From assembly GCF_900103645.1 (NCBI RefSeq), contig NZ_FNHP01000001.1, positions 496,001-560,000 of the forward strand: a stretch of 64,000 bases of DNA, read 5' to 3'. The stretch's first letter is position 1; every line of letters begins with the position of its first letter. The position numbers were made by a program, and so were the translations under genes. This DNA comes from Oryzisolibacter propanilivorax (GTDB lineage Bacteria; Pseudomonadota; Gammaproteobacteria; Burkholderiales; Burkholderiaceae_C). The notes under the pieces are model-generated. The model saw nothing but the letters and a program-made list of their open reading frames with translations, ran no database searches and was not told the origin of the DNA. Shown piece after piece: positions 18,822-27,302 of this stretch.

Positions 18822-19358
18822 TCAGGAGATGGCGGGCGGTGCAGGCGCGAGCGCTCCTTCCAGCCGCAGCAGCGCGCGCTTGCGCTGCAGCCCGCCAGCG
18901 TAGCCGGTCAGCGCGCCGCGCGCACCCAGCACCCGGTGGCAGGGCACGACGACGCTCAGCGGGTTGCGCCCGATGGCGCTGGCCACCGCGCGCACGGCGG
19001 TCGGCCGGCCGAGCTGGCGCGCCAGTGCGCCGTAGCTGCTGGTGTCGCCGCGCGCGATGCCCAGCAGGGCGTGCCAGACCGACTGCTGGAAGGCTGTGCC
19101 CGTGCCCAGGTCCAGCGGCAGGTCGAAGTGCCCACGGCGCCCGTCCAGGTAATCATTCAGCTGCGCCGCGGCGGCGCGCAGCACCGGGTGGTGCGCGTCC
19201 ACCGGCCAGGCGTCGGGGCCGGACAGCCGCGCGGGCAGGTGGCGCTGGCCTTCGAACCACAGTCCGGCCAAGCCGTGGGCGCTGGCAGCCAGATGCACGG
19301 GCCCCAGCGGCGTGGCGACGCGGTTTTGCACGCGCGGCAAAAGGTCGTTGGCGTTCAT
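18822..19358 (-). CDS. ogt: Methylated-DNA--protein-cysteine methyltransferase
   Basis: A 178-residue suicide repair protein that transfers the methyl group from O6-methylguanine to its own cysteine. The active site is VVPCHRVLG with Cys140, followed by GYAGGLQRKRALLRLE, which is typical of Ogt/MGMT. The helix-turn-helix segment SSYGALARQLGRPTAVRAV precedes it. Start ATG at 19358 is chosen because family members begin about here. The Ada-AlkA fusion gene lies directly upstream in the same orientation, so the Ada functions are split over two neighbouring genes. Confidence 0.93.
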   Translation of the reverse strand: MNANDLLPRVQNRVATPLGPVHLAASAHGLAGLWFEGQRHLPARLSGPDAWPVDAHHPVLRAAAAQLNDYLDGRRGHFDLPLDLGTGTAFQQSVWHALLGIARGDTSSYGALARQLGRPTAVRAVASAIGRNPLSVVVPCHRVLGARGALTGYAGGLQRKRALLRLEGALAPAPPAIS

Positions 19359-19393
19359 CTCTGCTCCCGTGCGGTTCCAGCCCGCGGTTGTGA

Positions 19394-19450
19394 ATAAAAA
19401 GTGCCTTTGGCCCATGAGGAAAAAGGGCCTTCAGCTATCAATCAGATAGC
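19394..19450 (-). repeat. ~55-bp palindromic repeat, copy 5
   Basis: Reads TAAAAAGTGCCTTTGGCCC, a loop, then AAGGGCCTTCAGCTATC and a GATAGC end. It overlaps the 3' end of the Ada-AlkA gene: that gene's stop codon (19438-19440) and last few codons lie within the repeat. Confidence 0.72.
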
Positions 19451-20976
19451 GGATATGCCCATCCTGCCCAGGCGCGCAACATGCCATAGCCGCGCCACGG
19501 GCGCCAGGCCTCGCAAGCGGCGGCCGTGGCGCGGACTGGCTGCGCCGCGCCGCGCAGGCCCAAAGCAGCCTGCAGCGCCACATCGCCGGCGGGCAGGGCA
19601 TCCGGCCAGCGCAGCGCGCGCAGCGCGATGTACTGCGCAGTCCAGTCGCCGATGCCCGGCAGAGCGCGCAACGCCTGCAGCGTTGCGGCCAGGTCGGCGC
19701 AGGCGTCCAGCACCAGCCGGCCCTCGGCCACCGCCTGTGCCAGCGCGGTGATCGCCGCCTGGCGCTGGCGCACGATGCCCAGATCCGCCCAGTCCGCCGC
19801 CGTGGCGCCGGCCAGCGCCTCAGGTGCGGGAAACAGCCGGCTCAGCTGCGGCCAGGGCGTGGCCAGCGGCGTGCCGAAGCGCGCCAGCAGCCGCCGCGCC
19901 AGGGTGCGCGCCGCCGCCAGCGTGACCTGCTGGCCCAGCACCGCGCGCACTGCCAACTCGAAGCCGTCCAGCGTGCCTGGCACGCGCAGTCCGGCGCCGC
20001 CGCGAAAGTGCGGCGCCAGCACGGCGTCGATGGCCGCCGGATCGGCGTCCAGGTCCAGCCAGGCGCGCACGCGCCCGATGAGCTGCGGCAGCACGGGTAG
20101 CAGCCCGTCGCTGGCCTGCAGCAGCACGCGCGAGCGCGGCAGATCGAAGCGCAGCTCCAGCCAGCCGGCGCCGCCGCGTCCGCCGTCCATCAATCGCAGG
20201 GTGCGGCGCAGCAGCGGGCCGGTGGGTGCGGCGTCGGTCCACTCCATGCCGTCCAGCTGCCGCTGGGCGAAGAACTGCGCCAGCGCCTGTGCGTCGTAGG
20301 GCGGGCGCAGGCCCAGCGGCACCGGGCGGCTGGCGTGGCTGGCGGCGCCGGCGGGCAGCGCCCGGCGCAGCTGCCCCGGCGGCATGCGGTAGTGCGCGGC
20401 GAAAGCGGCGTTGAAGCGGCGCACGCTGCCGAAGCCGCTGGCCAGCGCCACCTCGGTGACCGGCAGGGCGGTGTCGGCCAGCAGCTGCTTGGCCGCCAGC
20501 AGGCGCCGGGTGGTCAGCCAGCGCTGCGGCGACACGCCCAGGCGCGCCTGGAAGATGCGCCGCAGGTGCCGGTCGCTGACGCCCAGCCGTGCGGCCAGTT
20601 GCGCCACCAGCGCACCGCCGTCGTGCTGCCAGGTGCCGGGCGCGTCCAACAGGCGCAGTGCCTGCTGCAGCAGGATGTCGGTGGCGTCCTGCGTGGACCA
20701 CGCCAGCGCCTGCGGTGCCAGCTCGGGGCGGCAGCGCAGGCAGGGGCGAAAGCCGGCTGCCTCGGCCTGCGCCGCCAGCGTGAAGAAGCGGCAGTGCTCG
20801 CGCCGCGGCGTGCGCACCGCGCACACCGGGCGGCAGTAGATGCCGGTGGAGGTCACGCCGGTGAAGAAGCGCCCGTCGAAGCGCGCGTCGCGCGTCTGCA
20901 GCGCGCGCCACAGCGCGTCGTCCCCGGCGCCGGGGGTGGCGGGGGCAGCGTGGCGCGGGGCGGTCGGGCGGGGCAT
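19438..20976 (-). CDS. alkA: Ada-type phosphotriester sensor / AlkA DNA-3-methyladenine glycosylase fusion
   Basis: A 512-residue three-part protein. The N-terminal Ada zinc domain has Cys48, Cys52, Cys79 and Cys82 with exactly the Ada spacing (Cys48 is the methyl-phosphotriester acceptor). An AraC-type DNA-binding domain follows (about residues 95-190, DRHLRRIFQARLGVSPQRW). The C-terminal half is AlkA: an N-terminal AlkA domain and an HhH-GPD domain with LPGIGDWTAQYIALRALRWP and a catalytic Asp in PAGDVALQ. It would excise 3-methyladenine and related bases and probably activates its own promoter when methylated. The O6-methylguanine transferase domain is missing and is supplied by ogt downstream. 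Confidence 0.92.
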   Translation of the reverse strand: MPRPTAPRHAAPATPGAGDDALWRALQTRDARFDGRFFTGVTSTGIYCRPVCAVRTPRREHCRFFTLAAQAEAAGFRPCLRCRPELAPQALAWSTQDATDILLQQALRLLDAPGTWQHDGGALVAQLAARLGVSDRHLRRIFQARLGVSPQRWLTTRRLLAAKQLLADTALPVTEVALASGFGSVRRFNAAFAAHYRMPPGQLRRALPAGAASHASRPVPLGLRPPYDAQALAQFFAQRQLDGMEWTDAAPTGPLLRRTLRLMDGGRGGAGWLELRFDLPRSRVLLQASDGLLPVLPQLIGRVRAWLDLDADPAAIDAVLAPHFRGGAGLRVPGTLDGFELAVRAVLGQQVTLAAARTLARRLLARFGTPLATPWPQLSRLFPAPEALAGATAADWADLGIVRQRQAAITALAQAVAEGRLVLDACADLAATLQALRALPGIGDWTAQYIALRALRWPDALPAGDVALQAALGLRGAAQPVRATAAACEAWRPWRGYGMLRAWAGWAYPLSD

Positions 20977-21071
20977 GGCGCCATGATAGGAAGCGCCAGG
21001 GGCGCCGCGCTGGCCGTTTTCGGACCTGCGAACGCGGCACGTTTCGGTGCCCTGTGGCGTGGGGGGGCTCC

Positions 21072-21077
21072 TACAAT
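21072..21077 (+). promoter_or_regulatory. Putative -10 box for phosphomannomutase gene
   Basis: TACAAT hexamer about 74 bases before the chosen GTG start. The same TACAAT box occurs before the OmpA-like gene and thrS. No convincing -35 element was found at the expected distance. Confidence 0.35.
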
Positions 21078-21150
21078 GCCCGGCTTTGCCGGCGCTCTGG
21101 CAACCCCAGCGCGCCGCGCCCGCAGACCCCAGGACCAGGAGCCCCCGCCC

Positions 21151-22545
21151 GTGCAACAGCCCCCATCGCCCGCCATCTTCAAGGCCTACGACATTCGCGG
21201 CATCGTGCCGGCCACGCTGAACGAGGACGTGGCGCGCGCCCTGGGCCGGGCCTTCGGCATGGCGGCCAGACGCCAGGGTGAGGCCGCCGTGGCCGTGGGC
21301 CGCGACGGCCGCGTGTCCGGCCCGGCGCTGGCGGCGGCGCTGATCGAGGGCCTGGTCGAGGTCGGGCTGCGCGTCATCGACGTGGGCGCCGTGACCACAC
21401 CCATGCTGTACTTCGCCGCCAGCACGCTGTGCACGTCCGGCATCCAGGTCACCGGCAGCCACAACCCCAAGGACTACAACGGCTTCAAAATGGTGCTGGC
21501 CGGCCGCGCCATCTTCGGCGAGGAGATCCAGGCGCTGCGCCGCGCCATCGAGGCGCAGGACTGGCAGGCCGCGCCGGGCGGCGACGTACGCCAAGCCGAC
21601 GTGCTGCCCGACTACACCGCGCGCATCACCGGCGACGTGCGGCTGGCGCGCCCGATGAAGATCGTCGTGGACAGCGGCAACGGCATCGCCGGTGCCTCGG
21701 CGCCGGGCATCTTCCGCGCCCTGGGCTGTGAGGTGGTCGAGCTGTTTTCCGAGGTGGACGGCAGCTTTCCGAACCACCACCCCGACCCGAGCAAGCCGGA
21801 GAACCTGCGCGACCTGATTGCGGCGCTGCAGGGCAGCGGCGCCGAGCTCGGCCTGGCCTTCGACGGCGACGGCGACCGGCTGGGCATCGTCACGCGCAGC
21901 GGCGAGAACATCTTCCCCGACCGGCAGATGATGCTGTTCGCGCGCGACGTGCTCGCGCGCGTGCCGGGCGCGCCCATCGTCTTCGACGTGAAGTGCACCC
22001 AGCGCCTGGCGCCGGCCATCGCCGAGGCGGGCGGCGAGCCGGTGATGTTCAAGACCGGGCACTCGCTGATCAAGGCGCACATGAAGCAGCTGAACTCGCC
22101 CCTGGGCGGCGAGATGAGCGGGCACATCTTCTTCAAGGAACGCTGGTACGGCTTCGACGACGGCACCTACGCCGGCTGCCGGCTGCTGGAAATCCTGAGC
22201 CGCCACGCCGACGCCAGCGCGGTGCTGGAGCAGCTGCCCACCAGCCACAGCACGCCCGAGCTGAACGTCGCCTGCAAGGAAGGCGAGCCGCACGCCCTGA
22301 GCGCCGAGCTGCAGGCGCTGGCCGCCGATGCCTTCGCCGCGCCGGCGCGCGTCAGCACCATTGACGGCCTGCGCGTGGACTGGCCGGACGGCTTCGGCCT
22401 GATCCGGGCCAGCAACACCACGCCGGTGCTGGTGCTGCGCTTCGAGGGCCAGACGCCCGAGGCGCTGGCGCGCATCGAAGGCGAGATGCGCGCGCTGCTG
22501 GCGCGCGTCAAGCCGGACGCCCGGATCGGCGGGGCGGCCCACTGA
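21151..22545 (+). CDS. Phosphomannomutase/phosphoglucomutase
   Basis: A 464-residue alpha-D-phosphohexomutase (AlgC/ManB type) interconverting hexose 6- and 1-phosphates for polysaccharide and LPS sugar nucleotides. Motifs: IFKAYDIRGIVP near the N-terminus, the phosphoserine loop VTGSHNPKDYNGFK with Ser103, the Mg2+ loop AFDGDGDRLG, the sugar-binding GGEMSGHIFFKERWYGFDDG, and the phosphate-binding RASNTTPVLVLR. GTG at 21151 is chosen because homologues begin a few residues before IFKAYDIRG and AGGA lies upstream; an in-frame ATG at 21076 overlaps the likely -10 box. waaA starts two bases after the stop, suggesting an envelope operon. Confidence 0.92.
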   Translation: MQQPPSPAIFKAYDIRGIVPATLNEDVARALGRAFGMAARRQGEAAVAVGRDGRVSGPALAAALIEGLVEVGLRVIDVGAVTTPMLYFAASTLCTSGIQVTGSHNPKDYNGFKMVLAGRAIFGEEIQALRRAIEAQDWQAAPGGDVRQADVLPDYTARITGDVRLARPMKIVVDSGNGIAGASAPGIFRALGCEVVELFSEVDGSFPNHHPDPSKPENLRDLIAALQGSGAELGLAFDGDGDRLGIVTRSGENIFPDRQMMLFARDVLARVPGAPIVFDVKCTQRLAPAIAEAGGEPVMFKTGHSLIKAHMKQLNSPLGGEMSGHIFFKERWYGFDDGTYAGCRLLEILSRHADASAVLEQLPTSHSTPELNVACKEGEPHALSAELQALAADAFAAPARVSTIDGLRVDWPDGFGLIRASNTTPVLVLRFEGQTPEALARIEGEMRALLARVKPDARIGGAAH

Positions 22546-22546
22546 C

Positions 22547-23920
22547 ATGGCGCGCGCGGCGCTGCAGGCGCTGGCGCTGCGCCTGTACGGCCTGCTGACC
22601 CGGCTGGCGACACCACTGCTGCGCGCTAAATTGCGCCGGCGCGCACGCGCCGAGGCGGGCTATGGCGAACATGTCGAGGAACGCTTCGGGCGCTATGCCG
22701 CGCCGGCACCAGCCGCTGCATCCGGCCCGCTGGTCTGGCTGCATGCCGTCTCGCTGGGCGAGACGCGGGCCGCCGCGCTGCTGCTGCCCGAGCTGCGCGC
22801 CGCGCTGCCCGGCATGCAGCTGCTGCTGACGCACGGCACGGCCACCGGGCGCGCGGCCGGCGCCGCGCTGCTGCAGCCGGGCGACCGGCAGGCCTGGCTG
22901 CCCTGGGACACGGCCGGCGCCACGCGGCGCTTCCTGGCGCACTTCCGGCCCAATGTTGGCGTGCTGATGGAGACGGAAGTCTGGCCTGAGCTGGCCGCCG
23001 CCTGCCGCGCACGCGGCGTGCCGCTGGTGCTGGCCAACGCCCGTCTGAACGCGAAGTCGCACGCCGGTGCCCGGCGGCTGGCGTGGCTGGCCCGGCCGGC
23101 CTATGCCGGCCTGGCGGCGGTCTGGGCGCAGACCGAGGCCGATGCCGCACGCCTGCGCGATCTGGGCGCGCCGGTGGCCGGGGCGCTGGGCAACCTGAAG
23201 TTCGACGTGCAGCCGGACGCCGCGCAGCAGCAGCGCGGGCGCGCCTGGCGCGCCGCGGCCGGCCGGCCGGTGCTGCTGCTGGCCAGCGCGCGCGAGGGCG
23301 AGGAGGCGATGTGGCTGGAGGTTTTAACGTCAAAACTGCCTTCAGCCCATATGAAACATGGGCTTTCAGCTATTGAAGAGATAGCAAACCAGCCGGTGCA
23401 GTGGCTGGTGGTGCCACGCCATCCGCAGCGTTTCGACGAGGTCGAGCGCCTGTGCACGGCGGCCGGCCTGAGCGTGGCGCGGCGTAGCCAGTGGGGCGCG
23501 TCGGGGGCGCCGCCCGCGGCTGACGTCTGGCTGGGCGACAGCCTGGGCGAGATGCAGGCGTACTGCAGCGCGGCGCACGTGGCGCTGCTGGGCGGCAGCT
23601 TCGCGCCGCTGGGTGGGCAGAACCTGATCGAGATCGCCGCCTGCGGCTGCCCGGCGGTCATGGGGCCGCACACCTTCAATTTCACCGAGGCGGCGGAGCT
23701 GGCGCTGGCCGCGGGCGCTGCCCTGCGCGTGGCGGACATGGCCGCCGGCGTGCAGGCAGCGCTGGCGCTGGCGCAGGACACGCCGCGCCTGCAGGCCATG
23801 GCGGGCCGGGCCGTGCAGTTCACCGCCGCGCACCGCGGCGCGGCGCGCGCCACGGCGCAGGCCCTGGCCACGCTGCTGTCTGGTGGCCCTGGCAGGGCAC
23901 CGGCCCAGTCGCCCGACTGA
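22547..23920 (+). CDS. waaA: 3-deoxy-D-manno-octulosonic acid (KDO) transferase with in-frame repeat insertion
   Basis: A 457-residue glycosyltransferase that adds KDO to lipid IVA at the inner membrane. Seen: N-terminal region LRLYGLLTRLATPLL, catalytic Glu72 in HAVSLGETRAA, METEVWPELAAACR, ANARLNAKS, LGNLKFD, VVPRHPQRFDEVERL and the C-terminal GGSFAPLGGQNLIEIAACGCPAVMGPHTFNF. Residues 259-282, between GEEAMWLE and PVQWLVVPRHP, do not look like the family: they are encoded by a copy of the ~55-bp intergenic repeat (23322-23389), which adds about 24 residues without breaking the frame. It lies in a surface loop region between the two Rossmann domains, so activity is probably kept. Confidence 0.9.
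   Translation: MARAALQALALRLYGLLTRLATPLLRAKLRRRARAEAGYGEHVEERFGRYAAPAPAAASGPLVWLHAVSLGETRAAALLLPELRAALPGMQLLLTHGTATGRAAGAALLQPGDRQAWLPWDTAGATRRFLAHFRPNVGVLMETEVWPELAAACRARGVPLVLANARLNAKSHAGARRLAWLARPAYAGLAAVWAQTEADAARLRDLGAPVAGALGNLKFDVQPDAAQQQRGRAWRAAAGRPVLLLASAREGEEAMWLEVLTSKLPSAHMKHGLSAIEEIANQPVQWLVVPRHPQRFDEVERLCTAAGLSVARRSQWGASGAPPAADVWLGDSLGEMQAYCSAAHVALLGGSFAPLGGQNLIEIAACGCPAVMGPHTFNFTEAAELALAAGAALRVADMAAGVQAALALAQDTPRLQAMAGRAVQFTAAHRGAARATAQALATLLSGGPGRAPAQSPD
23322..23389 (-). repeat. ~55-bp palindromic repeat, copy 6, inside waaA
   Basis: Reads CAAAACTGCCTTCAGCCCAT, a loop, then ATGGGCTTTCAGCTAT and GAAGAGATAGC. It is the only copy fully inside a coding sequence. It is in frame and without stop codons on the waaA strand. 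Confidence 0.75.
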
Positions 23921-24137
23921 CGCCGATGGGCTGGCGCGCGCCCGGCTTGCGCCACAATGACCGCGTTCCGCCGGCGCCGGCGCCAGCGCTGCGCACCTTT
24001 TTCAGGGATGCGCGCCACCGCCCGACCCGAGGCCCAGTGCCATCGCCGGGGACTGCCGTGCTGGCCGCGAGGCCAGGTTCCTCGCCCAGCTGTTCGTGCC
24101 CGCACCCGGGCTTGCACCGACCCGTCTGCCCACCGCC

Positions 24138-26843
24138 ATGATGGACAAGCATTACCTCACTCCGCTGTTCGCCCCCGGCTCGATCATCGTGCTGGCCGGC
24201 GACAGCGAGGCGCCCGACACCTTGACGCCCCAGGGCCGCATCCTGCTGGAGGCGCTGCGCGCGCAGCGCTACAGCGGCACGCTCACGTTCATCAGCGTGC
24301 ACACCAGCGGCACCCTGGCCGACCTGGCGCAGACCCGTGCCGACCTGGCCGTGCTGGCCCTGCCGCCCGACGAGCTGGCGGCTGGCCTGGAACTGGCCGG
24401 GCGTGTGAACTGCCGCTGCGCGCTGATCGTCTCCAGCGGTGTCGGCCAGGAGCTGGCCGAACAGCTGCACAAGACCGCCCGGCGCGAGGGCATGCTGCTG
24501 CTGGGGCCGAACTCGCTGGGCATTCAGCGCCCGGCGCTGCAGCTCAACGCCAGCGCCGCCGGGCCGCTGGCGGCCGAAGGGTCGCTGGCGCTGATCTGCC
24601 AGTCGGGCGCGCTCACCGCCTCGATCCTGGACTGGGCACGCAACAACGCCGTGGGCTTTTCCAGCGTCATCTCGCTGGGGCCGCACACCGACCTGGGACT
24701 GAGCGAGGCGCTGGACTTCCTGGCCAATGACGCGCGCACGCAAAGCATCGTGGTCTACATGGAGGGCATCCAGAACGCCCGGCGCTTCCTCAGCGCGCTG
24801 CGCTCGGCCGCCTATGCCAAGCCGGTGGTGGTGCTGAAAGCCGGGCGCAAGCCCGCCGGCACCGAGGCGGCGCAGACGCACAGCGCCGCCATCGTCGGCA
24901 GCGACGACGTGTTCGACGCCGCGCTGCGCCGCGCTGGCGCGGTGCGCGTGCGCTCGTTCGTCGAGCTGTTTTCCGCCGCCAAGTGCCTGGCCTCGCGCTA
25001 CCGCCCGGTGGGCCGGCGCCTGGGCCTGATCACCAACGGCGGCGGCCCCGGCGTGCTGGCCGCGGACTGGGCCTGCGAGATCGAGCTGCAGCTGGGCCGG
25101 CTGTCGGCCGAGACAGTGCAAAAACTCCAGCCCCAGTTGCCGCCGCTAGCCTCGCTGTCGGACCTGATCGACCTGTCGGAAGAAGCCGGCGCCGAACACT
25201 ACCGCGCGGCGCTGGACGCGGCCATGCGCGACCGCGCGGTGGATGGCGTGCTGGCCATCTTCTCGCCCAAGGAGGGCATCGACGGCACGGCCGTGGCGCG
25301 CGCGCTGGCCGAGGTCAAGCGCCTGGCGCCCAAGCCGCTGCTGGCCTGCTGGATGGGCGACGCCAGCGTTGTGCCGGCGCGCCAGCTGCTGCGCGAGGCG
25401 CAGATTCCCAATTTCCGCACCCCCGAGGCGGCGGTGGGCGCATTCGGCAACATCGCCAGCTTCTACCAGAACCAGCAGCTGCTGCAGCAGACGCCGCCGC
25501 CGCTGTCGGCCCTGGTCAAGCCCGACATCGAGGGCGCACGCCTGGTCATTGAGACCGTGCTGGCCGAGCGCCGGCACATCCTGACCGAGATGGAATCCAA
25601 GACGCTGCTGGCGGCGTTCCATGTGCCGGTCACGCGCACGGTGCTGGCGCGCAGCCCGCACGAGGCGATGATGATCGCCACCCAGCTGGGCTTTCCGGTG
25701 GCGCTGAAAATCGACTCGCCCGATGTCGCGCACAAGTCCGACGTGGGCGGGGTGGTGCTGAACGTGCACAGCGGCGCCGCAGCGCGCGATGCCTATACCG
25801 ACATGGTGCAGCGCGTGGCGCGCCTGCAGCCGGGCGCGCGGGTGAACGGCGTGACGGTGCAGAACATGGCGCGCGCCCGGCGCGGGCGCGAGATCAACAT
25901 CGGCGTGGTCACCGACGACCCGTTCGGCCCGGTCATCACCTTCGGCGCCGGTGGCACCATGATCGAGCTGATCCGCGACCGCGCGATGGAGCTGCCGCCG
26001 CTGAACCAGTTCCTGGCGCGCCGGCTGATCGACCGCTCGCGCGTGGCCGAGACACTGGGTGAGTGGCGCGGCGCCGCGGCGGTCGACCGCGAGGCGCTGG
26101 AGCAGACGCTGCTGCGCGTGTCCGAGATGGTCTGCGCGCTGCCGCAGTTGCGCCAGATGGACATCAACCCGCTGATCGTGGATGAGCTGGGCGCAGTGGC
26201 GGTGGATGCGCGCATCGTCGTCGGCCAAAGCGAGCACGCCAGCACGCGTGGCGACAGCGGTGCACACGGCCAGTACGGGCATCTGTCCATCCTGCCGTAT
26301 CCGGCGCGCTATGAGCAGATGTGGCCGATGCGCGGCGGTGGCGAATACCTGGTGCGCCCGATCCGCCCGGACGATGCACAAATGCTGCAGCGCCTGGTGC
26401 GCGATCTGTCACCGGAAAGCCGCTATTTCCGTTTCGTCTCGCAGATTGCAGAGCTGCCGGCCTCGATGCTGGCGCGCTTCACGCTGATCGACTACGACCG
26501 CGAGATGGCGCTGGCGGCGGTGCACCGCGAACGCCTGGTCGATGAGAACGGCGATGTGAGCTACACGCAGCGCATCGTCGGCGTCTCGCGCTACGTCACC
26601 AATCCGGACCAGACCAGCTGCGAGTTTGCGCTGCTGGTGGCCGACGACTTCGCCGGCCAGGGTTTGGGCTCGCGACTGATGCTGAGCATCATGGAGATGG
26701 CGCGCGACCGGGGCCTGGCGGAAATCCAGGGCCTGGTGCTGGCGCACAACCCCAACATGCTCAAGCTGATGCGCCGCCTGGGGTTCGAGGTGCATCCGTT
26801 CCCGGATGACCCCGAATTCCGGCTGGTGGTGCACCGGCTGTGA
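24138..26843 (+). CDS. Pat/PatZ-type protein lysine acetyltransferase (NDP-forming acyl-CoA synthetase-like + GNAT)
   Basis: A 901-residue protein. CoA-binding and ligase-CoA domains of the NDP-forming acetyl-CoA synthetase type span about residues 1-480, an ATP-grasp domain about 490-710 (FPVALKIDSPDVAHKSDVGGV), and a GNAT domain about 732-901 with GQGLGSRLMLSIMEMARDRG as the acetyl-CoA loop. The architecture is that of Pat/PatZ, which acetylates the catalytic lysine of AMP-forming acyl-CoA synthetases such as Acs and PrpE. His248 in QTHSAAIVGSDDVFD occupies the place of the phosphorylated His of active NDP-forming synthetases. Either of two adjacent ATGs (24138 or 24141) may be the start; no strong ribosome site is seen. 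Confidence 0.88.
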   Translation: MMDKHYLTPLFAPGSIIVLAGDSEAPDTLTPQGRILLEALRAQRYSGTLTFISVHTSGTLADLAQTRADLAVLALPPDELAAGLELAGRVNCRCALIVSSGVGQELAEQLHKTARREGMLLLGPNSLGIQRPALQLNASAAGPLAAEGSLALICQSGALTASILDWARNNAVGFSSVISLGPHTDLGLSEALDFLANDARTQSIVVYMEGIQNARRFLSALRSAAYAKPVVVLKAGRKPAGTEAAQTHSAAIVGSDDVFDAALRRAGAVRVRSFVELFSAAKCLASRYRPVGRRLGLITNGGGPGVLAADWACEIELQLGRLSAETVQKLQPQLPPLASLSDLIDLSEEAGAEHYRAALDAAMRDRAVDGVLAIFSPKEGIDGTAVARALAEVKRLAPKPLLACWMGDASVVPARQLLREAQIPNFRTPEAAVGAFGNIASFYQNQQLLQQTPPPLSALVKPDIEGARLVIETVLAERRHILTEMESKTLLAAFHVPVTRTVLARSPHEAMMIATQLGFPVALKIDSPDVAHKSDVGGVVLNVHSGAAARDAYTDMVQRVARLQPGARVNGVTVQNMARARRGREINIGVVTDDPFGPVITFGAGGTMIELIRDRAMELPPLNQFLARRLIDRSRVAETLGEWRGAAAVDREALEQTLLRVSEMVCALPQLRQMDINPLIVDELGAVAVDARIVVGQSEHASTRGDSGAHGQYGHLSILPYPARYEQMWPMRGGGEYLVRPIRPDDAQMLQRLVRDLSPESRYFRFVSQIAELPASMLARFTLIDYDREMALAAVHRERLVDENGDVSYTQRIVGVSRYVTNPDQTSCEFALLVADDFAGQGLGSRLMLSIMEMARDRGLAEIQGLVLAHNPNMLKLMRRLGFEVHPFPDDPEFRLVVHRL

Positions 26844-26864
26844 GCCGAGCCGTGCGCCGGGCGG

Positions 26865-27023
26865 TCAGATCCGCCCCATGAGCATCAGCACGATCAGGAT
26901 CACCAGCACCAGGCCGATGCCGCCGCCGGGCCCATAGCCCCAGGAGCGGCTGTACCCCCAGGTCGGCAGCACGCCGATCAGGATCAGGATCAGGACGATG
27001 AGCAGGATGAGCGAGAGCGACAT
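26865..27023 (-). CDS. DUF3309 small membrane protein
   Basis: A 52-residue peptide made of two hydrophobic stretches around the polar, aromatic turn GVLPTWGYSRSWGYGPGGG, which is the DUF3309 signature. ATG at 27023 has GAAAGGAAA upstream, a good ribosome site. Such peptides are widespread in proteobacteria and often linked to stress conditions, but their function is unknown. It is divergent from katE across 279 bases. Confidence 0.85.
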   Translation of the reverse strand: MSLSLILLIVLILILIGVLPTWGYSRSWGYGPGGGIGLVLVILIVLMLMGRI

Positions 27024-27302
27024 GGCGGGTTTCCTTTCGTTGTTCTGCCGTGGGCGGAATGCCCGGCCACACCTCTCATGGCCACTGGCAGGGGTGGTCC
27101 GATTGTTGTGAGGGGGCCGGCGCACAGCAGGTAGGCATGTGGCGCTTCGGTGGGTAGGGCCGCAGGCAGGCAGTCCGGCAGTCGGCCGGTGGCAATCCCA
27201 TCCGCCGAAGGCTGCCTTGCGGCTGGAAGCTTTCCTACACCGGCCCCGGGCGGCGTCTCTTAGCGTTGCGGCTCCCTACAGCAGCGCCACAGGAGAGCGT
27301 CC

